A stretch of DNA of 14,792 nucleotides, from assembly GCA_001412425.1 (NCBI GenBank), contig LKUH01000353.1, forward strand, positions 1 to 14,792, in the 5' to 3' direction. The position numbers and the translations under genes are program-made. Source of the stretch: Candidatus Cloacimonas sp. SDB (GTDB lineage: Bacteria; Cloacimonadota; Cloacimonadia; Cloacimonadales; TCS61). The notes below the pieces were generated by a model. It saw only the letters and a list, made by a program, of their open reading frames with translations. It did not search any database and was not told where the DNA came from. Of the stretch, positions 1 through 8,543 are shown piece after piece (the stretch's first letter is position 1; every line of letters begins with the position of its first letter).

Positions 1-57
1 AAAAATTATAGCAACAGCAAATAACAGGATCGTCTTTTTAAGAACTTTTTTCGACAT
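1..57 (-). CDS. 5' end of a gene for a membrane or secreted protein (partial)
   Basis: An ATG at 57 opens a frame that stays open to the window edge and encodes MSKKVLKKTILLFAVAIIF. Several lysines followed by an uninterrupted hydrophobic run is the pattern of a Sec signal peptide or an N-terminal membrane anchor. The start lies inside the 3' end of lgt, so the two genes overlap by 20 bp on the same strand. This suggests translational coupling and that the gene is the next member of the operon. A short GGA lies 4-5 bases before the ATG, so the ribosome site is weak. Nothing more can be said about function from 19 codons. Confidence 0.55.
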   Translation of the reverse strand, partial: MSKKVLKKTILLFAVAIIF

Positions 58-835
58 TTTTCCGGGATCTTTTTACCAGTAAGATAAGGGCGATTATACT
101 TACCAGGATCATGGCAAAGCTTAAGAGCTGTCCTGTGGTAAAAATCCAGAGGATATATCCCAGGTGTGCATCTGGTTCCCGGACAAATTCCACGAGAAAT
201 CTGAAGATACCGTAAAATCCCAGCCAGCTCCAGAAGACAATTCCCTCTACTTCAGTTTTTTTCAGGATCAGGTAAGAAATAAAGAACAACAGGATTCCTT
301 CCAGAAAAGCCTCATACAATTGTGAGGGATGGCGAGGATTTCCATCGGAGCCGGGAAATACCATAGCCCAGGGCAGGGTGCTGATCTTGCCGTATAGTTC
401 GCCGTTAATAAAATTTCCTATCCTGCCCAGGAATAAGCCTACTGAAACAAGCGGCATAGCCGGATCTGCCAGCCGGTAGAAGCTTAATTTGTTCTTTTTA
501 CTGAAAATATAACCGGCAAAAATTACTCCGATAGCGCCACCATGAAAAGACATGCCACCCAGCCATACTTTAAAAAAGTGCAAAGGATGCTCCCAGTAAA
601 AAGGTAAATTATAGAAAATTATATATCCTAATCTGCCTCCGATTATAACTCCCAGCATGATATAAAACAGAAGATTGTCATATTTATCTCGGCTTATACT
701 TATACCTTTCATTTGGTAGAATTTTTTAAGCAGGATGTAGCCTATAATAAAGCTGATGATGTACATTAAGCCATACCAGCGTATTTCCAGGAATCCGATC
801 TTCAGGATGGTTGGATTGATATTATGATAGATCAT
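38..835 (-). CDS. lgt: Phosphatidylglycerol--prolipoprotein diacylglyceryl transferase
   Basis: Lgt transfers diacylglycerol from phosphatidylglycerol to the lipobox cysteine of prolipoproteins in the inner membrane, the first step of lipoprotein maturation. The 265-residue protein has the family length and about seven hydrophobic segments. Visible landmarks are RWYGLMY near the N-terminus (19-25), HGG (98-100), the Lgt signature GRIGNFINGE (137-146, including the invariant Arg138 and Asn141), RHPSQLYEA (168-176) and the FRFLVEFVREPD block (211-222) with the late conserved Arg. All key residues look intact. The start at 835 lies 11 bp after the etfB stop. No good ribosome site directly precedes it (GGGA is over 15 bases away), so translation probably depends on coupling to etfB. 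The 3' end overlaps the next gene by 20 bp. Confidence 0.96.
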   Translation of the reverse strand: MIYHNINPTILKIGFLEIRWYGLMYIISFIIGYILLKKFYQMKGISISRDKYDNLLFYIMLGVIIGGRLGYIIFYNLPFYWEHPLHFFKVWLGGMSFHGGAIGVIFAGYIFSKKNKLSFYRLADPAMPLVSVGLFLGRIGNFINGELYGKISTLPWAMVFPGSDGNPRHPSQLYEAFLEGILLFFISYLILKKTEVEGIVFWSWLGFYGIFRFLVEFVREPDAHLGYILWIFTTGQLLSFAMILVSIIALILLVKRSRKNVEKSS

Positions 836-846
836 ATTAATAGTTA

Positions 847-1629
847 TTATTTCCCAAGTTCTTTAAGTTTGCTATATAAGATTTCTACAAGTTCATCTGG
901 AGGTAGTTCGTATTTTTCCCCTTCTTTTTTTAGATCGGGAGTAAATATCTTAACAACCTGAGTGGGTGAACCGTTCAAGCCGGTAATATTCTCACCAAGC
1001 TCCAAATCAGAAGCATTCCAGATAACCAGTTCTGTTTTTTTCGCGTTTCTTTTGCCTCTTAAAGAAGGTAAACGAGGAGTATTGATATCTTTTACCACCG
1101 TTAAAGCTGCCGGAAGAGATAGATCAATTCGATCATAACCATCTTCCATAAGGCGCTGGACAGTCATTCTGCCGTTTTCTATGGTTTCGATTTTCTTTAC
1201 AAAACAGGTTTGTGGTATATTTAAATGAGTTGCCACCCCCGGTCCTACCTGAGCCGTATCACCATCTATTGCCTGCTGTCCAAAAAGAATTAAATCGTAA
1301 TCATTGATCTTGCGGATAGCTTCAGCCAGGGTTAAGCTGGTTGACCAGGTATCTGATCCGGCAAATTTTCTATCGGTAAGCAGGATTATTTCGTCTACGC
1401 CCATGGCAACAGATTCACGAAGAGCAGTTTCGACCTGGGGCGGACCCATACTTAAAGCAGTAATTTTTCCACCATGTATTTCTTTAAGCCTTACAGCTTC
1501 TTCAATCGCGTACAGGTCAAATGGATTTATTATACTTTCCACGCCTTCTCTTATAAGTGTATTAGTTTCCCGGTCGATCTTTATCTCAGTAGTATCGGGG
1601 ACCTGTTTTATACATACAATTATGTTCAT
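847..1629 (-). CDS. etfB: Electron transfer flavoprotein, beta subunit
   Basis: EtfB pairs with EtfA to carry electrons between acyl-CoA-type dehydrogenases and other carriers, holding AMP or FAD depending on the subtype. The 260-residue protein has family length and the hallmarks MNIIVCIKQVPDT (1-13), NPFDLYAIEEA (35-45), a very conserved QAIDGDTAQVGP (119-130), the EDGYDRIDLSLPAALTV block (162-178) and PRLPSLRGK (185-193). The QAIDGDTAQVGP form is common in EtfB of anaerobes, including electron-bifurcating types, but the subtype cannot be settled from this sequence alone. The start is placed at ATG 1629. A TTG three bases upstream is also open, but AGGGAG sits 5 bases before the ATG and only 2 before the TTG. 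No etfA lies on either side: the upstream neighbour is an aminotransferase and the downstream neighbour is lgt. Confidence 0.94.
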   Translation of the reverse strand: MNIIVCIKQVPDTTEIKIDRETNTLIREGVESIINPFDLYAIEEAVRLKEIHGGKITALSMGPPQVETALRESVAMGVDEIILLTDRKFAGSDTWSTSLTLAEAIRKINDYDLILFGQQAIDGDTAQVGPGVATHLNIPQTCFVKKIETIENGRMTVQRLMEDGYDRIDLSLPAALTVVKDINTPRLPSLRGKRNAKKTELVIWNASDLELGENITGLNGSPTQVVKIFTPDLKKEGEKYELPPDELVEILYSKLKELGK

Positions 1630-1634
1630 CAATG

Positions 1635-1640
1635 CTCCCT
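1635..1640 (-). promoter_or_regulatory. Ribosome binding site of etfB
   Basis: AGGGAG on the minus strand overlaps the TAG stop of the upstream aminotransferase gene (1639-1641). It lies 5 bases from ATG 1629 and only 2 from the TTG at 1632, so it selects the ATG. The arrangement implies coupled translation of the two genes. Confidence 0.7.
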
Positions 1641-2742
1641 AACCATAAAATTTCTTGATAATTTTTACAACATAAGCTAGTTGTTCAGTTGTTAATTCAG
1701 GATAAACTGGAATAGATAAAACGGTATCGGACAGATTTTCGGACACAGGATAATCTCCCTTTTTATGATTTAAATAGGAAAAACACTGCTGCAGATGGAG
1801 AGGTACCGGATAATAAATTGCACAACCGATATCGTGCTTGCGTAAATAATGCATCAGTTCATCTCTGCGGTCAGCCAGAATGGTGAATTGATTGAAAATA
1901 CTTTCAGCTCTTTCATCTATATAGGGAAGCTGCATTGATAAAGTATCATTTAGATGCTCATAATAATATTGGGCATTTTGACGGCGTTTTTCTGACCAAT
2001 CTTGCAATGACCTTAATTTAACAAGCAGAACAGCTGCCTGAATGGTATCCAGACGACTATTCAGTCCGACCCAGCGATGGTAATACTGCGGATTTTCTCC
2101 ATGCTGTCTCAGCTGAAACATTTTATCTGCCAGTTGTTTATTGTTTGTTAAACACATGCCTGCATCACCCATTGCGCCAAGATTCTTACTGGGAAAGAAA
2201 GAAAGAGTACCGATATCTCCAATTGTTCCAGCAGTTTTCCCGTTAAATTTTGCTCCGATCCCCTGAGCGTTATCTTCGATAACATTCAGGTTATAATTTG
2301 AAGCGATTTTCATGATACTTTCCATATCTGAACATTGTCCGAATAAATGGACCGGCATGATAGCTTTGGTTTTGCTGGTAATTGATTGTTCAATTTTGTT
2401 GGGATCAATATTATATGTTTGGGGATCTACATCTACAAAAACCGGTCTAGCGCCAACCCGGTGAATTGAACCTGCTGTGGCAAAGAATGTAAAGGGTGAA
2501 GTAATAACTTCGTCGCCTTCTGAAATTCCCAAAGCAAGAAGAGCCAGAATGAGGGCATCAGTTCCCGAAGCACATCCTACCGCGTGTTCCACCTGGCAGA
2601 ATTTTTCTATTTCCTTCTCAAATTCTGCTACCTGTGGTCCTAATTTATAGGCATGAGTAGAAAAAACTTTTTCTATTTCCAGACGAATATCGGGTAAAAT
2701 ATTTTGGTATTGGGCGTTAAGATCTAGAAGAGGTACATTCAT
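1639..2742 (-). CDS. DegT/DnrJ/EryC1-family PLP-dependent sugar aminotransferase
   Basis: This family transfers an amino group, usually from glutamate, to a keto-sugar nucleotide for polysaccharide or glycoprotein synthesis in the cytoplasm. The 367-residue protein starts with the common VPLLDLNAQY segment and has CASGTDAL (58-65), which contacts the PLP phosphate. It also has EDNAQGIGA (156-164), in place of the usual EDxAQ motif, and SFFPSKNLGAMGDAG (181-195), in which Lys186 should form the Schiff base. The N-terminal and SFFPSKNLGA motifs resemble enzymes acting on UDP-3-keto or 4-keto aminosugars (WbpE/PglE-like), but the substrate cannot be read from the sequence. The gene begins 8 bp after the epimerase stop with AGGG and GGAT upstream, and ends 9 bp before etfB. 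Together with the SDR and SLBB genes upstream it forms a polysaccharide module. Confidence 0.92.
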   Translation of the reverse strand: MNVPLLDLNAQYQNILPDIRLEIEKVFSTHAYKLGPQVAEFEKEIEKFCQVEHAVGCASGTDALILALLALGISEGDEVITSPFTFFATAGSIHRVGARPVFVDVDPQTYNIDPNKIEQSITSKTKAIMPVHLFGQCSDMESIMKIASNYNLNVIEDNAQGIGAKFNGKTAGTIGDIGTLSFFPSKNLGAMGDAGMCLTNNKQLADKMFQLRQHGENPQYYHRWVGLNSRLDTIQAAVLLVKLRSLQDWSEKRRQNAQYYYEHLNDTLSMQLPYIDERAESIFNQFTILADRRDELMHYLRKHDIGCAIYYPVPLHLQQCFSYLNHKKGDYPVSENLSDTVLSIPVYPELTTEQLAYVVKIIKKFYG

Positions 2743-2750
2743 ATCCAGCC

Positions 2751-3710
2751 CTATTTCTCAAAATATTCAATTATGTGTTCTAAAATTTTATCTAAACCGT
2801 ATTTGGGCTGATAACCAATGAAGTTCTTTATCTTGGTGAGATCCGGTTTTCTCTGGCGCATATCTTCAAAACCTTCTTCGTAGGCATCTTCATATTTGAT
2901 GTATTCAATTTTGGATCGGCTGTGAGTCATGCTTTTAATCTTTTTTGCCAGATCTTCAATGGTGATTTCCTGGTCATTACCGATATTGAATATCTCACCT
3001 TCGGCTTTTTTGAAGTTCATTAGTTTTATCATTCCATTAGTTACATCATCAACATCTGCAAAGCATCTGGTCTGTTTGCCATCGCCATAAATTGTTAAGG
3101 GGTGATTCAGGAGGGCATTTTTGACAAAAGTTGGAATCACCATGCCGTACTGACCTGTTTGCCGGGGTCCCACCGTATTAAAGCATCTTACAATAACAAC
3201 TGGTATTTTTTTTTCACGATAATAGGCAAGAGAAAGAAATTCATCGATAGCTTTTGCCGAGCTATAGCTCCAACGGGTAATATGGGTGGAGCCCAGCAAT
3301 CTGTCAGCTTCTTCGGAAAAGGGAATATCGTTGCTTTTGCCGTAGATTTCCGAGGTAGAGGCTACCAATACCTTTTTCTTATATTTATTGGCAAATTCAA
3401 GTACATTTTCCGTACCCCCAATATTTGTTCTTAAAGAAAGCAGGGGATTATCGATAATATATTTAACCCCGACAGCTGCTGCCATATGATAAATCTGGTC
3501 AGATCCTGCGATTAGTTTTTCCAGAACTTCACGATTTAAAATGGAATTGATCAGATATTTAAAATTAGGTTCATTAATTAAGTGTTTTATATTGGCAAAT
3601 TCACCGGTAGACAAATTATCTATTACTGTAACTTTATTTCCGGCTGCAATTAATTTTTCGGCTAAATGAGAGCCGATAAATCCTGCACCGCCAGTTATAA
3701 GAATTTTCAT
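2751..3710 (-). CDS. NAD-dependent nucleotide-sugar epimerase/dehydratase (extended SDR)
   Basis: Extended short-chain dehydrogenases of this type epimerise, dehydrate or decarboxylate UDP-, dTDP- or GDP-sugars using tightly bound NAD. The 319-residue protein has the N-terminal Rossmann motif TGGAGFIGS (6-14), a following acidic residue in VIDNLSTG (29-36), HMAAAVG (75-81), the catalytic STS at 118-120, and Tyr149-x3-Lys153 in SYSSAK. The later segments RCFNTVGPRQ (175-184) and IYGDGKQTRCFADVDDV (207-223) resemble UDP-glucuronate decarboxylase, UDP-glucose 4-epimerase and dTDP-glucose dehydratase relatives. I do not assign a substrate. The ATG at 3710 follows AGGAG with a 5-base spacer, and this site overlaps the stop of the SLBB gene. 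The product probably feeds the downstream aminotransferase, since a keto-sugar is the usual substrate for that family. Confidence 0.92.
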   Translation of the reverse strand: MKILITGGAGFIGSHLAEKLIAAGNKVTVIDNLSTGEFANIKHLINEPNFKYLINSILNREVLEKLIAGSDQIYHMAAAVGVKYIIDNPLLSLRTNIGGTENVLEFANKYKKKVLVASTSEIYGKSNDIPFSEEADRLLGSTHITRWSYSSAKAIDEFLSLAYYREKKIPVVIVRCFNTVGPRQTGQYGMVIPTFVKNALLNHPLTIYGDGKQTRCFADVDDVTNGMIKLMNFKKAEGEIFNIGNDQEITIEDLAKKIKSMTHSRSKIEYIKYEDAYEEGFEDMRQRKPDLTKIKNFIGYQPKYGLDKILEHIIEYFEK

Positions 3711-3719
3711 ACAATCTCC

Positions 3720-5006
3720 TTAGTTTGAAGTCACGTTTTGAATTACTAATAAAAGAGTAGCAATTTGAGATAAAACTACAACAGTATCTTTAACAATTTC
3801 CCAGTAATTCCAATCCGGTTTTTGAGGGATCATAATAGTATCTCCTTCTTCAAGGATAACATTTTTTCCTGGTTTAAGCCATTCTCCTGATTCAGCGCGG
3901 ATTATTCTGATTTTACGACTATGAGCTTTCCAGGAAAATCCTCCTGCCTGTTCAATATAATAATCAGAAGATTTTCCGGGCAAGAAAGTTACTAAACCGG
4001 GATTTTTAACCTGACCTGATACTATTACAGCGTTTATCTTAGCAGAGATATATATAAAATCGCCGTCTTGCAAAACAATTTCCTTTTCCTGTACCTCACT
4101 ATTCACTATTTTTTTAAAATCAACTGCAAATTTTCCCTTAAGCTCTCTTATTTTAGTTTTGAAATATTCGTATTCCAGATAAGTCATTTGTTCAGGATTC
4201 AAAAGCTTCAACCTTTCAAATTCCGGATCATAATTTTTTTCCAGATCAGTTCTTTGTAAAAAGGAGTTATTAAGATCTGCGTCTTCTGTTATACTACCAG
4301 CTCTATTCAAAATTTCCTTTAGGGTTGTATTGTTATTGATAACATATATTCCTGGATATTTAACTTCACCAAAAAGAGTAACCCGATCGTATTTATGGTA
4401 GTCTGGTATAGCCCTTATATATATCTGATCACCATTTTGGAGTAAAATATTATCTTCACTGGCAGGATTTGAGAACACGGCATTAAGATTTATTGTAATA
4501 GTTCTGAATTTCTGGGTTTTATCATAGCGGATTATTTCAACCTGATCCAAATATGCACTTTCCTTAGTGCCCAGAGCAAATTTTACAATATTTGAAATCC
4601 GATCAGATTCCAGAATTTCATATGTGCCGGGATTGACAACTTCCCCGAAAATCTCAATTTTTCTGGAGAGAGCAGGAACAAATATAACATCGCCGTCCAT
4701 TAAAAACGGATTTTGATTATCCTCTCCCAGCAGCATGAATTTTTGGAGATCAACATAAGTTATCTCCTCTTTTCTTTTTAATTGGATATTTCTTAAAGAG
4801 ATCTCAAAATATTTCTCTTCGGTTGAGTTTATATTTCTGGAAAGAGAAATTGCTTCAGAAAGCCTGCTGCCGGGAGGTAAATGATAAATTCCGGGAATAT
4901 CAACTGCTCCTGTAATAGAAATATTATAATACACATGTTGTAAATCATTTTGTGAAGATAAATGCAGTATCATCAAAAGCATCAACAATAAAAATAATTT
5001 TTTCAC
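3720..5006 (-). CDS. Secreted SLBB-repeat protein, polysaccharide export (OPX/Wza-like)
   Basis: SLBB domains occur in outer-membrane polysaccharide export proteins, where stacked domains form the periplasmic ring. The 428-residue protein starts with a signal peptide (KK, then about 15 hydrophobic residues, likely cut after SSQ near 17-19). It contains four SLBB-like units, each with a G-V-P-G-x-Y type strand: ITGAVDIPGIY (31-41), IFGEVVNPGTY (119-129), LFGEVKYPGIY (211-221) and VSGQVKNPGLV (329-339). Each unit ends in a GD-x-I turn (GDVIFV, GDQIYI, GDFIYI, GDTIMI). A C-terminal hydrophobic stretch (about 407-424) could be a membrane helix, as in Wza-type proteins. No separate N-terminal Poly_export domain is apparent, because the first SLBB unit starts right after the signal peptide. 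Translation starts at a GTG preceded by GGAGG at 4 bases. It leads the module of SDR and aminotransferase genes. Confidence 0.85.
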   Translation of the reverse strand: MKKLFLLLMLLMILHLSSQNDLQHVYYNISITGAVDIPGIYHLPPGSRLSEAISLSRNINSTEEKYFEISLRNIQLKRKEEITYVDLQKFMLLGEDNQNPFLMDGDVIFVPALSRKIEIFGEVVNPGTYEILESDRISNIVKFALGTKESAYLDQVEIIRYDKTQKFRTITINLNAVFSNPASEDNILLQNGDQIYIRAIPDYHKYDRVTLFGEVKYPGIYVINNNTTLKEILNRAGSITEDADLNNSFLQRTDLEKNYDPEFERLKLLNPEQMTYLEYEYFKTKIRELKGKFAVDFKKIVNSEVQEKEIVLQDGDFIYISAKINAVIVSGQVKNPGLVTFLPGKSSDYYIEQAGGFSWKAHSRKIRIIRAESGEWLKPGKNVILEEGDTIMIPQKPDWNYWEIVKDTVVVLSQIATLLLVIQNVTSN

Positions 5007-5028
5007 TTAACCTCCAGAGTAAAAATGA

Positions 5029-5055
5029 ACGATTCAAAGGTCTCCTTTAAATCGT
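5029..5055 (-). terminator. 12-bp hairpin between mfd and the SLBB gene, possible weak terminator or leader element
   Basis: The arms 5029-5040 and 5044-5055 pair over 12 positions with a 3-base loop. The single non-Watson-Crick position (5035 with 5049) becomes a G-U pair in minus-strand RNA but a C-A mismatch in plus-strand RNA, so the hairpin favours the minus-strand transcript. A short U run (UCAUUUUUAC) follows. The stem is AT-rich, so termination would be weak and could be partial. The GGAGG of the next gene begins about 15 bases beyond it, so it could also act as a leader structure. A T7 run in minus-strand RNA, just after the mfd stop, is a second possible termination point without a strong stem. 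Confidence 0.5.
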
Positions 5056-5105
5056 ATGGACCTAATTACTTAGATTGAGAAAAAAACTACGACACTTTAA
5101 ATTTG

Positions 5106-8100
5106 TCAATTAATTCCTTTATCAGAGCCAGTTTCAGATTTGATGGTCAAGATAGTTCGAATAATTCTTAACCCCTGATTATAAATCTCGTTCTGAGAAA
5201 TGCTTTCACCATTATTCAGGTCGAAGATGATTTTCATATTACCCGTGCCATCAAGTTTTACAGGAAGATCGAGTTTGTTGATAAGAGATTGGACATGTTT
5301 TCTGGTGGGTAAATTTTGGTTATTGAACTCTATAATAGCTTTCCCCTTTTTCAGGGTGAAGGATTCCAATTGTGCCGTTTTAATTAACATATTCAAACGA
5401 TAATAAAGCAGTGCATTCCATGCCTTTGGGGGAATAGTGCCAAATCTGTCGCACAGTTCCTTTTCAAGTTCATCAAATTCCTTTTCAGTCTGAATAGAAA
5501 GCATTTTCCTGTAAATATTTAATCTTTCCCTTTCATTCGAAATATAATCTTTCGGGAAGTAGAAATCACTTTCTGTCTGCAGTCTTTTTATGCGGGAAAG
5601 ATCTTCTTCTTGTTTTTCTGCCAGAGGTTTATTTTCCTGAAGGCTTTTTATAGTATTATCCAGCAATTTATTATAATAATTGAACCCGATCGCATTAATA
5701 ATTCCACTTTGTTTAGTTCCCAGAAGTGCACCCGCCCCTCTCAGCTCCATATCACGCATGGCAATCTGATATCCGCTGCCCAGGGATTCATACTCTATCA
5801 GCGTTTCCAGCCTTTTTCTGGCATCTTCAGTAAATCTTGGCGGGATTATAAGGTAGGCATAGGCTCTACGGCTGCTGCGTCCAACCCTGCCCCTAATCTG
5901 ATATAATTGAGCCAGACCAAACATATCTGCCCGGTTTATAATTATAGTGTTAACATTTGGTATATCAATGCCAGATTCAATAATTGTAGTGGTGATAAGA
6001 ACATCAAATTGATGGTCAGCAAAATCGAGGGTTATTCGTTCCAGTTGTTTCTCGGGAAGTTGACCATGTCCAATTTCAAAGCGAACGTTCGGGAGCAGTG
6101 TTCTTAATTCAACTGCTATGCTTTCAATAGTTTGAATGCGGTTATGGACAAAAAATGCCTGACCTCCACGATCGACTTCACGAGAGATCGCATCTTTGAT
6201 TATGTCTTTATCATAAGGAACAATTACAGTTCGAATTAGAAATCTCGATTTAGGAGAAGTACGGATGAGGGAAAGCTCCTTAAGTTTGGATAAAGCCATG
6301 TACATTGTGCGGGGAATTGGAGTTGCAGACATGTACAGTGTATCTACATCCGCCTTCAATTTACGCAATTTTTCTTTATGGCGAACGCCGAACCTGTGTT
6401 CTTCGTCGATAATGAGAAGTCCCAGTTTTTTAAAAGTAACATCATTGGAAATTAAACGATGAGTGCCGATAGCGATATCTATTTCACCATTATTGAGTTT
6501 TTTAATATCCTGTTTTAAATTACTGGCTGAACGAAAACGGCTGAACATGGCAATTGTGACAGGATACTGGGCAAGTCTTTCTTTAAAAACCAGATAATGT
6601 TGTTCGGCCAGAAGCGTGGTGGGGACAAGTATGGCAGCCTGCCATCCGCTCAGCACAGCCTTAAAAGCGGCTCTTATAGCTACTTCAGTTTTACCGAAAC
6701 CAACATCTCCGCAAAGCAGGCGTTCCATAGGTGATTCATTTTCCATATCCTCTTTGATCTCATTGGTTGCTCTTCTCTGATCCAAAGTATCTTCGTAAAT
6801 GAAGGAATCTTCCATTTCTTTCTGCCATAATCCATCCGAATCAAAAGCAATCCCCTTTTTGATCTTTCTTTCAGCATACAATTTTACCAAATCTTCAGCG
6901 ATGAGTTCTACCTGTTTTTCCGCTTTTGATCTTACCTGTTCCCAGCGTTTTCCACCAAGTTTATGGATAGTGGGTGCAAGACCTTCCTGAGAGACATATT
7001 TGGAAACAAGCGAGAGTTGATAAGTAGGCACATAGACAGAATCATTGCCCGAATAATTTAGGGTTAAGCATTCAATAGTATTTCCATCGACCTCTAACTG
7101 TTTCAAACCTCCGTAAATACCTATACCATGATCAATATGAACAATATAATCACCCGGTTTAAGTGATTCATAATCAACCAGGATTTCATCTTTGGAAAAC
7201 TTGAGCTGTCTTCTTTTACGTTTATATCTACTGAAGATCTCATGATCGGTGTAAACAGCAACTTTTGAATCAGTTAGTAAAAAACCATTCTGAAATACTC
7301 CAATAGTAAAATCCAGCTGTTCATTAAATTGTGGAAGCAGATCTTTCATTCTTTTACTTTGACTGCTGTTATCGGACTGAATTATAATTCGGTAACCTGC
7401 AGACAGGTTTTTTTCTAATTCTGCTTCCAGATGTTCAAGATTACCATGCAGATTATGCTGAGAAAGGAAGGGCGCCTCGTAAGAAGATTTAAGATTTCTG
7501 ATATTCTGATGTCCGGTTGAAAGATAGAAATGGTTAAATTTCCGATTAATTTTATTAATATATTTTTTATCCTGAAATAACTGATCGGGGTGTGGTATAA
7601 TTATCTTTTTTCTTTTACCTGTGACCTTTTGAAAAAGGTCTGTTGTTTCTTCCATAATTTCTTCAATGTAATTGTTAACATATATAAAATTATCCCAGAA
7701 TAACAAGCTGTTTTCAGGTCGGAAGAAATCTAGAAAAGTACCTGTTTTAGGCAGTAAAAGAGAAACGTCAGATTCTATTCCTTCGTAAAAACCTTTTTGG
7801 TGAATTTTATCCCAATGTCTGTCGTCCGTTTCAATATCATGCAGGGAAAACTCGCGGGAAGGCAATAAAGTAATAGATCCCAGTTCTTCTCCGGTTGATA
7901 ATTGAGAACTGACAGAAAAAATTCTGATCGATTCGATCTCATCGCCAAAGAATTCAATTCTTACGGGACTGGAAGTGCTGGGGCTGAAAACATCTACAAT
8001 TCCGCCTCTTCTGGCGACATCTCCCACTTTTGCTACCTGATATTCGCTTTCATATCCCATTCCTACCAGGTTGGAAACAAGCAACTGAGGATCGAATTCT

Positions 8101-8543
8101 TCACCCTTTTTTAAAACAATTACATGTTTACCGAAAATATCTGGATGGACGATTTGACGCAGAAAAGATCTCAACGATAAATTGAAAACTGCAGGTTTTC
8201 CAGTTACAGCACGAGTAAGGGTTTCTATCCTTTGAGCTCTGATCATGTAGTGTGGCGATCTTTCCTCATAAGGAAGAACTTCAAAGTCAGGCAGATAAAA
8301 AGAATGATCGGCACCGACGAGAAGATTCAGATCATCAACATATTCTTCTGCAGTTTTATCGTCTGCCGAGATCATAATAATATTCTTGCCGGTTTTTACC
8401 AGGGCTCTGGCCAGCAGCAACGATTTAGCACTCTGATTGAGATTACAGATAGCAGATCCGGCGGAAGGTGAAGAGCATTCCCAATCATAACTGCGGAAAA
8501 ATTCTGACTTATCTAAAAATGGTTTTATTCTTTCGTAAAACAT
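5106..8543 (-). CDS. mfd: Transcription-repair coupling factor Mfd
   Basis: Mfd is a DNA translocase that pushes stalled RNA polymerase off lesions and recruits UvrA. With the start at ATG 8543 the protein has 1145 residues, very close to the E. coli length. The order is an N-terminal UvrB-like region with no functional Walker A (about 20-330); a CarD-like RNA-polymerase interaction domain with the VHIDHGIGIYGG core (about 460-520); translocase motor with Walker A GDVGFGKTE (612-620), DEEH (713-716), SATPIPRT (739-746) and QIRGRVGRS (882-890); and a C-terminal TRCF domain. All motor motifs are intact. The frame is open up to a TTG at 8591, but that codon lacks a ribosome site, whereas the ATG follows AGGG at 10 bases. 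The gene is divergent from a uvrC-like gene and lies about 100 bp upstream of the polysaccharide genes. Confidence 0.97.
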   Translation of the reverse strand: MFYERIKPFLDKSEFFRSYDWECSSPSAGSAICNLNQSAKSLLLARALVKTGKNIIMISADDKTAEEYVDDLNLLVGADHSFYLPDFEVLPYEERSPHYMIRAQRIETLTRAVTGKPAVFNLSLRSFLRQIVHPDIFGKHVIVLKKGEEFDPQLLVSNLVGMGYESEYQVAKVGDVARRGGIVDVFSPSTSSPVRIEFFGDEIESIRIFSVSSQLSTGEELGSITLLPSREFSLHDIETDDRHWDKIHQKGFYEGIESDVSLLLPKTGTFLDFFRPENSLLFWDNFIYVNNYIEEIMEETTDLFQKVTGKRKKIIIPHPDQLFQDKKYINKINRKFNHFYLSTGHQNIRNLKSSYEAPFLSQHNLHGNLEHLEAELEKNLSAGYRIIIQSDNSSQSKRMKDLLPQFNEQLDFTIGVFQNGFLLTDSKVAVYTDHEIFSRYKRKRRQLKFSKDEILVDYESLKPGDYIVHIDHGIGIYGGLKQLEVDGNTIECLTLNYSGNDSVYVPTYQLSLVSKYVSQEGLAPTIHKLGGKRWEQVRSKAEKQVELIAEDLVKLYAERKIKKGIAFDSDGLWQKEMEDSFIYEDTLDQRRATNEIKEDMENESPMERLLCGDVGFGKTEVAIRAAFKAVLSGWQAAILVPTTLLAEQHYLVFKERLAQYPVTIAMFSRFRSASNLKQDIKKLNNGEIDIAIGTHRLISNDVTFKKLGLLIIDEEHRFGVRHKEKLRKLKADVDTLYMSATPIPRTMYMALSKLKELSLIRTSPKSRFLIRTVIVPYDKDIIKDAISREVDRGGQAFFVHNRIQTIESIAVELRTLLPNVRFEIGHGQLPEKQLERITLDFADHQFDVLITTTIIESGIDIPNVNTIIINRADMFGLAQLYQIRGRVGRSSRRAYAYLIIPPRFTEDARKRLETLIEYESLGSGYQIAMRDMELRGAGALLGTKQSGIINAIGFNYYNKLLDNTIKSLQENKPLAEKQEEDLSRIKRLQTESDFYFPKDYISNERERLNIYRKMLSIQTEKEFDELEKELCDRFGTIPPKAWNALLYYRLNMLIKTAQLESFTLKKGKAIIEFNNQNLPTRKHVQSLINKLDLPVKLDGTGNMKIIFDLNNGESISQNEIYNQGLRIIRTILTIKSETGSDKGIN

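Noticed and set aside
1304..1680. Plus-strand open frames across etfB
   Set aside because: Antisense shadows of a well-conserved gene, with no ribosome site or family resemblance.
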